The notes under the pieces are model-generated. The model did not search any database and was not told where the DNA came from. It was given only the letters and a program-made list of their open reading frames with translations. This document shows, in pieces, positions 9,005 to 18,006 of a DNA stretch of 64,000 bases. The translations under genes were made by a program, and so were the position numbers. Numbering within the stretch: the first letter of the stretch is position 1; each line of letters opens with the position of its first letter. The DNA comes from DATGLG01 sp035294245 (GTDB taxonomy: Bacteria > Pseudomonadota > Alphaproteobacteria > JACZXZ01), in contig DATGLG010000067.1 of assembly GCA_035294245.1 (NCBI GenBank), forward strand, positions 1-64,000, read 5' to 3'.

Positions 9005-10243
9005 ATGCGGAGTTTTGTACGAGGATTCGGGATCTCTCTCGCGACCGTATTCGTCCTTGCCGCGGCGGAGGGATCGGCACTCGCCGCCGAGAAGATCTTG
9101 TCGATCGGCATGACCTTCCCGCTCACGGGCGCGGAAGCGGAGTCGGCGGGCCGTGTGCTCTACGGCGCGCAGATGGCGATCGCGGAGGCCAATGAAAGCG
9201 GCGGGGTCGCCGGCTACAAGCTCAACGGGATCGTCCTCAACACCGCGACGGCGACGGCCGGTCAATATGATCCGGCGCAGGCCGCGATCGATACGAGAAA
9301 GCTCGTGGCGGACCCGACCGTCGTCGCGAATATCGGGCCGATTACAAGCGCAGAAGGCAAATCGATGTCGGCGATCCTCTCGCAAGCGGATCTCGCGACC
9401 GTCACGCCCGAGGCGACAAATCCCGATATCACCGATCCCAAATTCGCGAAGATCTATCGTCCGAACGGCCGGGCGATCTTCTTCCGCATGGTCGCGACCG
9501 ATGCCTTTCAGGGGCCGAACATGGCCAACTATCTACGCGACACCTTGAAGGTGAAATCGGTCTATATCATCGACGATTCTTCGACCTACGCGGTCGGACT
9601 CTCGAACGCGTTTGAGGCTCAAGCCAGGAAGATCGGCATCAGGGTGCTCGGCCATGATCAGGTGAATCCCAAGGAATCCGATTACTCGGTCCTGATGACC
9701 AAGATCAAATCTACGAATCCGGACGCCATCTATTACGGCGCGTCGATCCAGGCGGGGGTCAAGCTCGTCAAGCAGACCTATGACGCGATGCCGAACGTCA
9801 TCAAGGTCACAGGCGACGGCCTGTTCGGTCCGGACGTCCTCAAAAGCGCGGGATTTCCGGCAGCCGAGCACCTCTATGTCTCGATCGCCTCGCCTCATCT
9901 GATCGAGAACCCGGAGATGCGCGACTGGATCGCCCGGTTCGTCAAACGGTTCAAGACAGAGCCCGACGACTACGCGATCACGGCTTACGATGCCGGTCTG
10001 GTCGTGCTCGACGCCATCAAGCGCGTTGCCGAGAGCGGAAAGGAGGTCAATCGCTCGACGGTGCGCGATGCCATCCAGGCGACCAGGCTCAAGACCCTGC
10101 AGGGCGAGGTCTCATTCGATGCCAATGGCGACATCAACCAGAAAGTCATCAGCGTCTTCGAGATCAGGCACGATCCATCGTATCGCGACGACGACGTCTT
10201 GCATCAATTCAAGTATGTTGGCGTGGCGCAAACGACGCCATAG
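9005..10243 (+). CDS. LivJ-type (Leu/Ile/Val family) periplasmic binding protein
   Basis: The 412-residue type I periplasmic binding protein has a signal peptide (FGISLATVFVLAAAEGSALA, cleavage before AEK), followed by the family opening ILSIGMTFPLTGAEAESAGRVLYGAQMAIAEANE, and later VVANIGPITSAEGKSMSAILSQ and YYGASIQAGVKLVKQ. The ATG at 9005 was chosen because it gives the signal peptide and follows GGGAGG. No LivHMGF permease or ATPase genes are next to it, so it is an orphan that must work with a transporter encoded elsewhere or act as a sensor. It is convergent with leuB, 6 bases apart. Confidence 0.9.
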   Translation: MRSFVRGFGISLATVFVLAAAEGSALAAEKILSIGMTFPLTGAEAESAGRVLYGAQMAIAEANESGGVAGYKLNGIVLNTATATAGQYDPAQAAIDTRKLVADPTVVANIGPITSAEGKSMSAILSQADLATVTPEATNPDITDPKFAKIYRPNGRAIFFRMVATDAFQGPNMANYLRDTLKVKSVYIIDDSSTYAVGLSNAFEAQARKIGIRVLGHDQVNPKESDYSVLMTKIKSTNPDAIYYGASIQAGVKLVKQTYDAMPNVIKVTGDGLFGPDVLKSAGFPAAEHLYVSIASPHLIENPEMRDWIARFVKRFKTEPDDYAITAYDAGLVVLDAIKRVAESGKEVNRSTVRDAIQATRLKTLQGEVSFDANGDINQKVISVFEIRHDPSYRDDDVLHQFKYVGVAQTTP

Positions 10244-10249
10244 GCGATT

Positions 10250-11368
10250 TCAAGGGCGCGTGGTCGCTCGGAGCGCCGCAACGACCGCATCACCCATCTC
10301 GCTCGTTCCGACGCGACGGGTCCCCGGCTCCTCGATGTCGGCCGTGCGGTATCCCGCGGCGAGTACGGAACGGACGGCGCCTTCCACGCGCGCGGCGTGC
10401 TCGTCGAGATCGAAGCTGTGGCGCAGCATGAGCGCCACCGAGAGAATCATCGCCAGCGGGTTCGCGATATCCTTTCCGGCGATGTCGGGCGCGCAGCCGT
10501 GGACCGGCTCGTAGAGTCCCCTGACGCCGGCGCCGATGGAGGCAGACGGGAGCATACCGATCGAGCCCGAAAGCATCGCCGCCTCGTCGGAGAGAATGTC
10601 GCCGAAGAGATTGCCCGTGACGATGACGTCGAACTGCGTCGGGCTCCGCAGGAGCGACATGGCGGCGGCATCGACATAAAGATGCGTGAGCTCGACGTCG
10701 GGATACTCGCGGCCGACTTCCGTGACGACCTCGCGCCACAGCTCCATCGTCTCCAGGACATTGGCCTTGTCGACGGAGCAAACCTTGCGCCGCCGCTTCC
10801 GCGCCGTGCGGAAAGCGACATGCGCGATGCGCGCGATCTCCGATTCGCGGTAGCGCATGGTGTTCACGCCCTCTCGCTCGCCGCCGGAGGCCCGCTCGAT
10901 GCCTCGCGGCCCGCCGAAATAGATGTCGCCCGTCAGCTCGCGCAGGATGACGAGGTCCAGGCCGCGCACGACATGGGGCTTGAGGGTCGATGCCCCGATC
11001 AGCTCGGGAATCAGCCGCACCGGCCGGAAATTGGCATAGAGAGCGAGCTCCTTGCGAAGGCCGAGAAGGCCGTCGCCCGGCCGCAAGCCGCGCGGCAGGC
11101 TCTCGTACTGAAAGCCGCCTTCGGCGCCGAAGAGGATCGCATCGGCCTCGCGCGCGAGGGAAAGGGTCTCTTCTGGCAGAGGATGGCCCTTCGCGTCATA
11201 GGCGACGCCGCCGATGAGCGCCTCGCTCATCTCGAGGGGCAGTCCCTTGCGCTCCAAGGCTTTCAGTACTTTCACGGCCTGGGCTATGATCTCCGGCCCG
11301 ATTCCGTCGCCGGGTAGCACCGCGACCCTCATGGCCTTTCTTCTCACCGATGTGCTCGCCGGCGTCAT
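10250..11368 (-). CDS. leuB: 3-isopropylmalate dehydrogenase-like enzyme (LeuB)
   Basis: The protein is a member of the isocitrate/isopropylmalate dehydrogenase family. VAVLPGDGIGPEI begins the fold; LGLRKELALYANFRPV and RELTGDIYFGGPRG carry the LeuB-type substrate arginines; DKANVLET supplies the catalytic lysine; and GNLFGDILSDEAAMLSGS binds the metal. The ATG at 11366-11368 has AAGGAG at ideal spacing (372 aa); a second ATG at 11332 would give the shorter, more usual N-terminus. The motifs favour genuine isopropylmalate activity. However, it is the last gene of an operon with leuCD and an ABC transporter, so a catabolic 3-alkylmalate role is possible. Confidence 0.9.
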   Translation of the reverse strand: MTPASTSVRRKAMRVAVLPGDGIGPEIIAQAVKVLKALERKGLPLEMSEALIGGVAYDAKGHPLPEETLSLAREADAILFGAEGGFQYESLPRGLRPGDGLLGLRKELALYANFRPVRLIPELIGASTLKPHVVRGLDLVILRELTGDIYFGGPRGIERASGGEREGVNTMRYRESEIARIAHVAFRTARKRRRKVCSVDKANVLETMELWREVVTEVGREYPDVELTHLYVDAAAMSLLRSPTQFDVIVTGNLFGDILSDEAAMLSGSIGMLPSASIGAGVRGLYEPVHGCAPDIAGKDIANPLAMILSVALMLRHSFDLDEHAARVEGAVRSVLAAGYRTADIEEPGTRRVGTSEMGDAVVAALRATTRP

Positions 11369-11423
11369 TCGTCACTCCTTGTCTTTTCGATAACGCGAGG
11401 CAATGGAGGTGGTGGGCGGCTGA

Positions 11424-12266
11424 TCACGCGGACGGTGCCGGGTGGTGCGCGCCCCGCAGGCGCTCGCTGCGAGCGCGAAGCAGCTCGATGACCGCCATCA
11501 GCGCCAGCGCAAAGAGGATGAGGAGCGTCGCGACGGCGAGTATCGTCGGCGTCATGGCTTCGCGGATGCCGGACCACATCTGGCGGGGCAGCGTCCGCTG
11601 ATCGACGCCGCCGACGAAGAGCACGACGACGACCTCGTCGAAGGAGGTCGCGAAGGCGAAAAGCGCACCGGAGATCACGCCGGGCAGGATGAGGGGCAGG
11701 GTGATCGAGCGGAGCACCCTTAGGGGGCCTGCGCCGAGGCTGGCGCCCGCTCGCACGAGGCCGGTATCGAAGCCGGCGAGCGTCGCCGTGACCGTGATCA
11801 CCACATAGGGCGTCGCAAGAGCGGTGTGGGCGAGGATCAGGCCGAGATAGGAATCCGTGAGCCCGATCCGCGCATAGAAGAAATACATGCCGACCGCCGT
11901 GATGACGATCGGCACGATCATGGGCGAGATCAGGATGCCCATCACCAGGCCCTTGAGCGGAAACTCGCGGCGGCTGAGGCCAAGCGCCGCGAAGGTGCCG
12001 AGCAGGGTCGCCAGCACCGTCGCCGGGATGCCGATGATGAAGCTGTTGGCGAAGGCCTCGTGCCAGCGTGTGGAGCCGAAGAGCTCTTCGTACCAGCGCA
12101 GCGAGAAGCCCGACATCGGGTAGCTGAAATAAGGCTCGGAATTGAACGAGAGCGGAATGATGATGAGGTTGGGCGCGACCAGGAAGGCGAAAACCAGAAT
12201 GCCGAACGCCCACAGGCCGTAATGTCCGGCCCGTCGCAGCGGCGTGTCGTAAGGCCCCGCCGGCAT
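11424..12266 (-). CDS. Polyamine-type ABC transporter permease (PotC-like)
   Basis: The 280-residue inner-membrane protein has about six helices and the binding-protein-dependent coupling loop around GASLGAGPLRVLRSITLPLILPGVISG. The LIIIPLSFNSEPYFSYPMSGFSLRWYEELFG opening is typical of PotC-type permeases (FSLRWYxxL). It starts 4 bases after the end of the PotB-like gene and forms the second half of the membrane channel. Confidence 0.92.
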   Translation of the reverse strand: MPAGPYDTPLRRAGHYGLWAFGILVFAFLVAPNLIIIPLSFNSEPYFSYPMSGFSLRWYEELFGSTRWHEAFANSFIIGIPATVLATLLGTFAALGLSRREFPLKGLVMGILISPMIVPIVITAVGMYFFYARIGLTDSYLGLILAHTALATPYVVITVTATLAGFDTGLVRAGASLGAGPLRVLRSITLPLILPGVISGALFAFATSFDEVVVVLFVGGVDQRTLPRQMWSGIREAMTPTILAVATLLILFALALMAVIELLRARSERLRGAHHPAPSA

Positions 12267-12270
12267 GGCG

Positions 12271-13518
12271 TCACCCGAGCCGCATGCGGTCGATCCCGAC
12301 CAGCCGGTTGTAGACCAGATAGAGGAGCATGACGATCACCAGCAGGATCGCGCCAAGGGCCGAAGCCATGCCCCAGTTGATCGATACGTTGGTGTATTGG
12401 GCGATGAAATAGCTGACCATCTGGTCGTGCGGGCCGCCGACAAGTGCGGGCGCGATGTAGTAGCCCACGGCCAGGATGAACACGAGCAGGCAGCCGGCCC
12501 CGAGGCCGGGAATCGTCTGCGGCAGATAGACCCTGATGAAGGCGATCAGGGGGTTCGCGCCGAGGGATGCCGCTGCGCGCATATAGCTCGGCGAGATGCC
12601 CTTCATGACGCTGTAGATCGGCAAGATCATGAATGGCAGCAGGATATGGGTCATCGCGATCAGGACGCCGGTGAGGTTGTAGACAAGATCGAGGGGCCGA
12701 TCGATGGCGCCGAGGAAGCGGAGCACGCTGTTGACCACCCCTTCCCGCTGCAGCAGGACGATCCAGGCGACGATGCGGACGAGTAGCGAGGTCCAGAACG
12801 GCAGCAGCACGAAGAACATCAGGCGGTTCGCGAGTCGCGGCGGAACGCTCGCGAGCAAATAAGCGACCGGGTAGCCGAGCACGAGGCAGAGCACCGTGAC
12901 GAGTGCGCTGATCCAAAGCGTGCGGGCGAGGATATCGATGAAGATCGCCTGATCGGAGCTGACCTGCACGATATCGCCGTTGACATCCTGCTTGAGGTCG
13001 AGGGCGGCGAGCAGAAAATAGGGCGTGTAGGGTCCGGCGGCTTGCGCGATCCTTGCCCAGGTCTCGCGCTCGCCCCACCTGGGATCGCGCGCCAGGAAAG
13101 TCTCCTTTCTCGAGCCATCCCTCATTTCCGCTGCGGCGCGCCCGGTATCCATGATGAGGCTGCGCATGCCGGGATCGGCGTAATTGAGGCGCTTGCCGAT
13201 CAGCGCCAGGGTCCGGTTCTCCGCCGCTTCCTTAAGGTCGGCCGCAAGCGCCGCAAAGGCTTGATCGCCGGGCACGCCGCGACCGTCCCAGTGCTTGAGG
13301 GCCGCAACGGTGCGCGGCAGGTTGTCGGCGAGCTCGGGGCTGTACACGGCGTTGCGCAGGAGCACGCCGATTGGGAATAGAAAGGTCACCGCGATGAAGA
13401 GAAGAAGGGGCGCTGCGAGCCCAAGCGCACGAAACCGCCGCCAGCGCTCGCTGCGCCTCAACGCCCTCTTGAGCGAGCCGGAAAATGGCTGATCGAGTGT
13501 TTCGTATGAAACGGCCAT
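12271..13518 (-). CDS. Polyamine-type ABC transporter permease (PotB-like)
   Basis: At 415 residues it is longer than E. coli PotB (about 285). The extra part is an N-terminal cytoplasmic segment, one helix (LAAPLLLFIAVTFLFPIGVLLRNAV) and a soluble insert of about 130 residues before the permease core. This architecture is common in alphaproteobacterial polyamine/opine-type permeases. The core shows AAASLGANPLIAFIRVYLPQTIPGLGAG, the ATPase-coupling loop. It pairs with the PotC-like subunit encoded 4 bases downstream. Confidence 0.92.
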   Translation of the reverse strand: MAVSYETLDQPFSGSLKRALRRSERWRRFRALGLAAPLLLFIAVTFLFPIGVLLRNAVYSPELADNLPRTVAALKHWDGRGVPGDQAFAALAADLKEAAENRTLALIGKRLNYADPGMRSLIMDTGRAAAEMRDGSRKETFLARDPRWGERETWARIAQAAGPYTPYFLLAALDLKQDVNGDIVQVSSDQAIFIDILARTLWISALVTVLCLVLGYPVAYLLASVPPRLANRLMFFVLLPFWTSLLVRIVAWIVLLQREGVVNSVLRFLGAIDRPLDLVYNLTGVLIAMTHILLPFMILPIYSVMKGISPSYMRAAASLGANPLIAFIRVYLPQTIPGLGAGCLLVFILAVGYYIAPALVGGPHDQMVSYFIAQYTNVSINWGMASALGAILLVIVMLLYLVYNRLVGIDRMRLG

Positions 13519-13581
13519 GACTCTCGCTTCAGAGGCGGGGCGGCCGATTCGGCGCTTGCCCCGCCCATCTCGACCACAATC

Positions 13582-14640
13582 CTATTTCGCCAGCCACGCC
13601 TGGAAGCGCTGATTGAGGCTGTCGAAGTGATCGGCCCAGAATTGCGCGTCGTTGGACAGGGCGTCGTGGAGATTGGAGGGATCGGTAGGCAAATCCTTCA
13701 TGATCGACTTGTCGACGAGGGGGATGGCGCTCTTCACCGCCGGCCCGACGCCCACCCACTTGGACTGGTTCTTGAGAATCGACGGCTCGCTCGCGAACTT
13801 GATGAACTCAAGCGCCGTCTTCTTGTGCGGCGCGCCTTTCGGGATCGCCCACCAATCCATATCGTAGATCTGATTGTGCCAGACGACGACGAAGGGCTTC
13901 TTGTCCTGGTGGATCGCCGTCCAGACGCGGCCGCCATAGGCCGTCGTCATCACCACCTGGCCGTCCGCGAGAAGCTGCATGGGTTGAGCGCCGGCTTCCC
14001 ACCACACGATGTCCTTCTTGATGGTGTCGAGCTTCCTGAAGGCCCGATCGACGCCCTTCTCCGTCGCCAGCACCTTGTAGACGTCCACCGGCTTCACCCC
14101 GTCGGCCATGAGCGCGAACTCGAGGACGTTCTTCGGGGTCTTGTGCAGCCCGCGCTTGCCCGGCCAGGTCTTGATATCGAAGAAATCGGCGCTCGTCCTC
14201 GGCTTCTTGGGGCCGATGCGCGAATTGTCGTAGGCAAACACGTTTGCCCAGACGGCGGTCGCCACGCCGCACGGGCTGGTGCCGCCGGGGACGAAGTCGT
14301 TCGGGTCATGGATGGCCTTGAGATCGATCCTGTCGAAAAGGCCCTCGTCGCAGCCTGCCACCAGTTCCGCAGTCTCGATGTCGACCAGGTCCCAGGTGAC
14401 GCTTTTGGCCTGAACCATGGCGCGCACCTTGCCGAGCTCGCCGTTCCACTCATCCTGCTTAATGGCGATGCCGGTCTTGGCCTCAAAGGGCTTGAAGATG
14501 GCCTCGTCCTGGCTGTGCTGATAGACGCCGCCGAAGGAGGTGATCGTCAGATCGGCGGCATGCGCCGCGCTCACGCCCAGAAAGGCGGCGGCCGCGATGA
14601 GACAGGATCCAAGCGTCGGAAATTTAACGTGACTTTGCAT
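13582..14640 (-). CDS. Polyamine-type ABC transporter binding protein (PotD-like)
   Basis: A 352-residue solute-binding protein of the SBP_bac_8 / PotD group. A signal peptide (LGSCLIAAAAFLGVSAAHA, cleaved before ADL) is followed by ADLTITSFGGVYQHSQDEAIFKPFEAKTGI, typical of alphaproteobacterial putrescine/opine-type binding proteins. The ATG at 14638-14640 was chosen because GGGAG precedes it at good spacing. The ligand cannot be told from sequence; neighbours leuBCD hint at a carboxylated compound rather than a plain polyamine. Confidence 0.92.
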   Translation of the reverse strand: MQSHVKFPTLGSCLIAAAAFLGVSAAHAADLTITSFGGVYQHSQDEAIFKPFEAKTGIAIKQDEWNGELGKVRAMVQAKSVTWDLVDIETAELVAGCDEGLFDRIDLKAIHDPNDFVPGGTSPCGVATAVWANVFAYDNSRIGPKKPRTSADFFDIKTWPGKRGLHKTPKNVLEFALMADGVKPVDVYKVLATEKGVDRAFRKLDTIKKDIVWWEAGAQPMQLLADGQVVMTTAYGGRVWTAIHQDKKPFVVVWHNQIYDMDWWAIPKGAPHKKTALEFIKFASEPSILKNQSKWVGVGPAVKSAIPLVDKSIMKDLPTDPSNLHDALSNDAQFWADHFDSLNQRFQAWLAK

Positions 14641-14708
14641 GATCCACTCCCTGTTCATGCCGGCATCGCCGGCTGTTGCAATCAGGTCTCAAGAAAGAAG
14701 CATGGCGT

Positions 14709-15854
14709 CTATTCCGCGTTTAGGGCGCGGCAGTCGGCGACCTGCCAGCCGATCCTGACCGCGCAACCCACGTTCAGTTGGCCTTGGCCCGGCGCGTTGG
14801 GGAGCTTGATGATGAAATCGTCCCGCCCGAGCAGGTCGACGCGCGCGCGCAGATGGTCGCCGAGATAGACGAGCTCGCGCACCGTCGCATCAAACTGGTT
14901 GGCGCAAGCTCCGCTTCGGACGTCGATCATCACGCGCTCGGGGCGAATCGAGAGCAATGTCTCCCGACCCACGGCCATGTGCTCGATAGGGGTGGCGCGC
15001 ACAATGTGATCGCCGACCTGTACCGCGCAGAAATCGCGCTCGATGGCGCGCACGACGCCTTGAATGCGGTTGTTCTCGCCGATGAACCGCGCAACGAAGC
15101 TGTTCTGCGGGCGCTCATACAGCTCCGTCGGCGTAGCGATCTGCTGGATCGCGCCGTCGTTGAAGACGGCGATGCGATCCGACATCGTGAGCGCCTCGGA
15201 TTGATCATGGGTGACGTAGACGACGGTGACGGGGAGCTCGGCGTGCAGGCGCTTGATCTCGAACTGCATCTGCTCGCGGAGCTGGCGGTCGAGCGCGCCC
15301 AGGGGTTCGTCCATGAGAACGAGATCGGGATTGAAGACGAGCGCCCGGGCAAGCGCCACGCGCTGCTGCTGGCCGCCGGAGAGCTGAGCAGGCCGCCGCT
15401 CGCCATAACCCGCAAGGCGGACGAGAGCGAGCGAGCGCTCGACGCGCTGGCCGATCTCGGTTCTGGACAGGCGGCGGACCGAAAGCGGAAAGGCGATGTT
15501 CTCCGCCACGGTCATATGCGGAAAAAGCGCGTAATTCTGGAACACCACGCCGATATTGCGGTGGTGGGGCGGGACGCGGGTCACCGAGCGGCCGGCGAGG
15601 AAGATCTCGCCGGAGGTCGGCGCCTCGAAGCCCGCGAGCATCATCAGCGTCGTCGTCTTGCCCGAGCCGGAAGGCCCCAGGAGGGTCAGGAATTCCCGCG
15701 CGCGGATGTCCAGGTCGAGGCTCGCGACGGCGAGGCGAACGCCGTCATAGGTCTTGCGCACGCCGACGAAGCGGACGATCGGCTCCGCGACGGGCGAGGC
15801 CGTCTCCTCGTCCTTCCGGCTCTCCTTGGCTTCCCATGCGATCCTAAGAGCCAC
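14709..15854 (-). CDS. Polyamine-type ABC transporter ATPase (PotA-like)
   Basis: The reading frame is open further upstream, but the best start is the GTG at 15852-15854. AGGAG precedes it by seven bases, and it overlaps the end of leuD by 11 bases, giving 381 residues. Motifs: Walker A GPSGSGKTT, Q-loop GVVFQNYALFPHMT, signature LSGGQQQRVALARAL, Walker B LVLMDEPLGALD, switch His YVTHDQSEAL. A C-terminal TOBE-type regulatory domain follows (IRPERVMIDV, VYLGDHLRARVDLLG). It energises the PotB/C-like permeases. Confidence 0.92.
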   Translation of the reverse strand: MALRIAWEAKESRKDEETASPVAEPIVRFVGVRKTYDGVRLAVASLDLDIRAREFLTLLGPSGSGKTTTLMMLAGFEAPTSGEIFLAGRSVTRVPPHHRNIGVVFQNYALFPHMTVAENIAFPLSVRRLSRTEIGQRVERSLALVRLAGYGERRPAQLSGGQQQRVALARALVFNPDLVLMDEPLGALDRQLREQMQFEIKRLHAELPVTVVYVTHDQSEALTMSDRIAVFNDGAIQQIATPTELYERPQNSFVARFIGENNRIQGVVRAIERDFCAVQVGDHIVRATPIEHMAVGRETLLSIRPERVMIDVRSGACANQFDATVRELVYLGDHLRARVDLLGRDDFIIKLPNAPGQGQLNVGCAVRIGWQVADCRALNAE

Positions 15855-16473
15855 CGCGAGCTCCTGCCGTCGACTGACCCTTCGGCGGATTATGGCGCGC
15901 CTCGAATTGCGCGATCCGATCGCGATATCCCAGCGTGAACGAGATCTCGTCGAGCCCTTGCAGGAGGCAATGCTTGCGAAAGGGATCGATCTCGAATTGG
16001 TAGCGAGGCCCCTCCGGCGCCGCGACGTATTGGGCCTCGAGATCCACCTCCAGGCGGATGCCCGGCATGTTCTCGGCGAGGGCAAGAAGCGTCGCTGCCG
16101 GCGCCGAGGTCAGCGCGATCGGCAGGAGGCCGATCTTGAAGCAGTTGCTGAAGAAGATGTCGCCGAAGCTGGGGGCGATCACGGCACGGAAGCCGAAATC
16201 GAACAGGGCGTGCACCGCCTGCTCGCGCGACGAGCCGCAGCCGAAATTGCGCTCGACGACAAGGATGCGGGCGTCCCGGTAGGGTGGCCGGTTGAGCACG
16301 AAATCCGGCCGCTCGCTGCCGTCTTCCGCGAACCGTAAATCGTTGAAGAGGTACTGGCCCAGGCCGCTCTTGAGCGGCTTCTGAAGGAACCTGGCCGGGA
16401 TGATCTGGTCCGTATCGATGTTCGGCCCGATCACGGCGGCCGGCACGGCACGGAGGCGGCGGAACGGCTCCAC
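15844..16473 (-). CDS. leuD: 3-isopropylmalate dehydratase small subunit (LeuD)
   Basis: The 209-residue swivelling subunit of the aconitase-like isomerase. The family marks are present: ANVIGPNIDTDQIIPARFL-type opening (here AAVIGPNIDTDQIIPARFLQ), NFGCGSSREQAVHAL and SFGDIFFSNCFKIGLLPIAL. It probably starts with GTG at 16471-16473, one base after the leuC stop, so translation is coupled. It works with LeuC to interconvert 2- and 3-isopropylmalate or a similar alkylmalate. Confidence 0.95.
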   Translation of the reverse strand: MEPFRRLRAVPAAVIGPNIDTDQIIPARFLQKPLKSGLGQYLFNDLRFAEDGSERPDFVLNRPPYRDARILVVERNFGCGSSREQAVHALFDFGFRAVIAPSFGDIFFSNCFKIGLLPIALTSAPAATLLALAENMPGIRLEVDLEAQYVAAPEGPRYQFEIDPFRKHCLLQGLDEISFTLGYRDRIAQFEARHNPPKGQSTAGARGGS

Positions 16474-16474
16474 G

Positions 16475-17899
16475 TCATGCCTCCGCGAGGAGCCGCCGGA
16501 CGTCGGTCAAGCGGCCGGTCACCGCGGCCGCAGCCGCCATGGCGGGGCTCATCAGGTGCGTCCGCGCCCCGCGGCCCTGGCGTCCGACGAAATTCCGGTT
16601 GGAGGTCGAGGCGCAGCGCTGGCCCGGCTCGACGAAATCGCCGTTCACGGCGATGCACATCGAGCAGCCCGGCTCCCGCCATTCCAAGCCCGCATCCTTG
16701 AAGATGCGATCGAGCCCCTCGGCTTCCGCCTGGCGCTTCACCAGCCCGGAGCCCGGCACGACGATTGCTGGGACGACGCAGCGGCGGCCCTCCACGACCT
16801 TGGCCGCAACGCGCAGGTCCTCGATGCGGCTATTCGTGCACGACCCTATGAAGATGCGGTCGACGGCGACTTCGGTGAGCGGCGTGCCGGGCGCGAGGCC
16901 CATATAGGCCAGAGACTTGGCGGCGCGCGTGCGGCTTTCGGCATCGGCCGCGGCGGCAGGGTCCGGGATGCGATCGGTGATCGCGCAGGCCTCGCCGGGA
17001 TTGGTGCCCCAGGTCACCATCGGCGCGACATCGGCGGCATCGAGCGCGATACGCTGATCGAACTCCGCGTCGGGATCGCTCGCCAAGCCACGCCAGTCGT
17101 CAAGCGCTTTCGCCCATGCGCCACCCTTAGGCGCGTAGGGTCGCCCCTGGAGATAAGCGAAGGTGGTCTCGTCGGGCGCCACCATTCCGGCGCGCGCGCC
17201 GGCCTCGATGGACATGTTGCAAACGGTCATTCGCCCTTCGATCGAGAGGCCGCGGATGGCCTCTCCGGCGTATTCGACCGCGAACCCGGCCGCCCCGGCG
17301 ACGCCCAGTTTGGCGATGATCGCCATGACCACATCCTTGGCGGTAACGCCGGCGCCAAGCTTGCCTCCGATGCAAATCCGCATGGACTTGGGCTTGATCT
17401 GCCATAGCGATTGCGTAGCGAGGACGTGGCTCACCTCGGACGAGCCGATCCCGAAGGCGAGGGCGCCCAAGGCGCCGTGGGTCGAGGTATGGCTGTCGCC
17501 ACAAACGATCGTCATGCCCGGTTGGCTGAGGCCTTGTTCCGGGCCGACGACATGGACGATGCCCTGGCGGGGATCGCCGATCCCGAACAAGGTGATCCCT
17601 CTGGCGCGAGCGTTGCGCGTGATGGCTTCGACCATGGCGCGGCGCTCGGGATCGGCGATCGCGGCGATGCTGCGGCCGGTCGTCGGCACGTAATGATCCG
17701 GGGTGGCGAAATTGAGGTCGGGGCGCCTCACCGCGATACCCCGCCGGTCAAGCGCCTCGAAGATGTCGGGAGGCAGGTCGTCGCCGATATACTGGCGATC
17801 GATATAGAGGAGCGTTTGACCATCGTCTCGCTCGACGATCGTGTGGCGCTCCCAAATCTTGTCGAAGAGGGTCCGCGGTCGATCCTTGGGCTTGGCCAT
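16475..17899 (-). CDS. leuC: 3-isopropylmalate dehydratase large subunit (LeuC)
   Basis: The 474-residue protein has the normal length of LeuC and carries VCGDSHTSTHGALGALAFGIGSSEV, the first Fe-S cysteine in GSCTNSRIEDLR and the second pair in PGCSMCIAVN, so the 4Fe-4S cluster site is intact. It opens FDKIWERHTIVERDDGQTLLYIDRQYI, as usual for LeuC. It is the first structural gene after the LysR regulator, from which it is separated by 107 bases, and is followed by leuD with one base between them. Confidence 0.95.
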   Translation of the reverse strand: MAKPKDRPRTLFDKIWERHTIVERDDGQTLLYIDRQYIGDDLPPDIFEALDRRGIAVRRPDLNFATPDHYVPTTGRSIAAIADPERRAMVEAITRNARARGITLFGIGDPRQGIVHVVGPEQGLSQPGMTIVCGDSHTSTHGALGALAFGIGSSEVSHVLATQSLWQIKPKSMRICIGGKLGAGVTAKDVVMAIIAKLGVAGAAGFAVEYAGEAIRGLSIEGRMTVCNMSIEAGARAGMVAPDETTFAYLQGRPYAPKGGAWAKALDDWRGLASDPDAEFDQRIALDAADVAPMVTWGTNPGEACAITDRIPDPAAAADAESRTRAAKSLAYMGLAPGTPLTEVAVDRIFIGSCTNSRIEDLRVAAKVVEGRRCVVPAIVVPGSGLVKRQAEAEGLDRIFKDAGLEWREPGCSMCIAVNGDFVEPGQRCASTSNRNFVGRQGRGARTHLMSPAMAAAAAVTGRLTDVRRLLAEA

Positions 17900-18006
17900 G
17901 ACGCGGGTGAATCCTCCTCGATATCCCGACTTCGCGACACAAGGGTGGCCGCATTGAGGTCAGATTACCGTCGTGGCGCGGATGGTCGGAAATCGCCGTT
18001 GGGAAA

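Noticed and set aside
15855..16085. Extended N-terminus for the PotA-like ATPase
   Set aside because: It would lie wholly inside leuD in another frame; the GTG at 15854 has a proper AGGAG site and gives the normal length.
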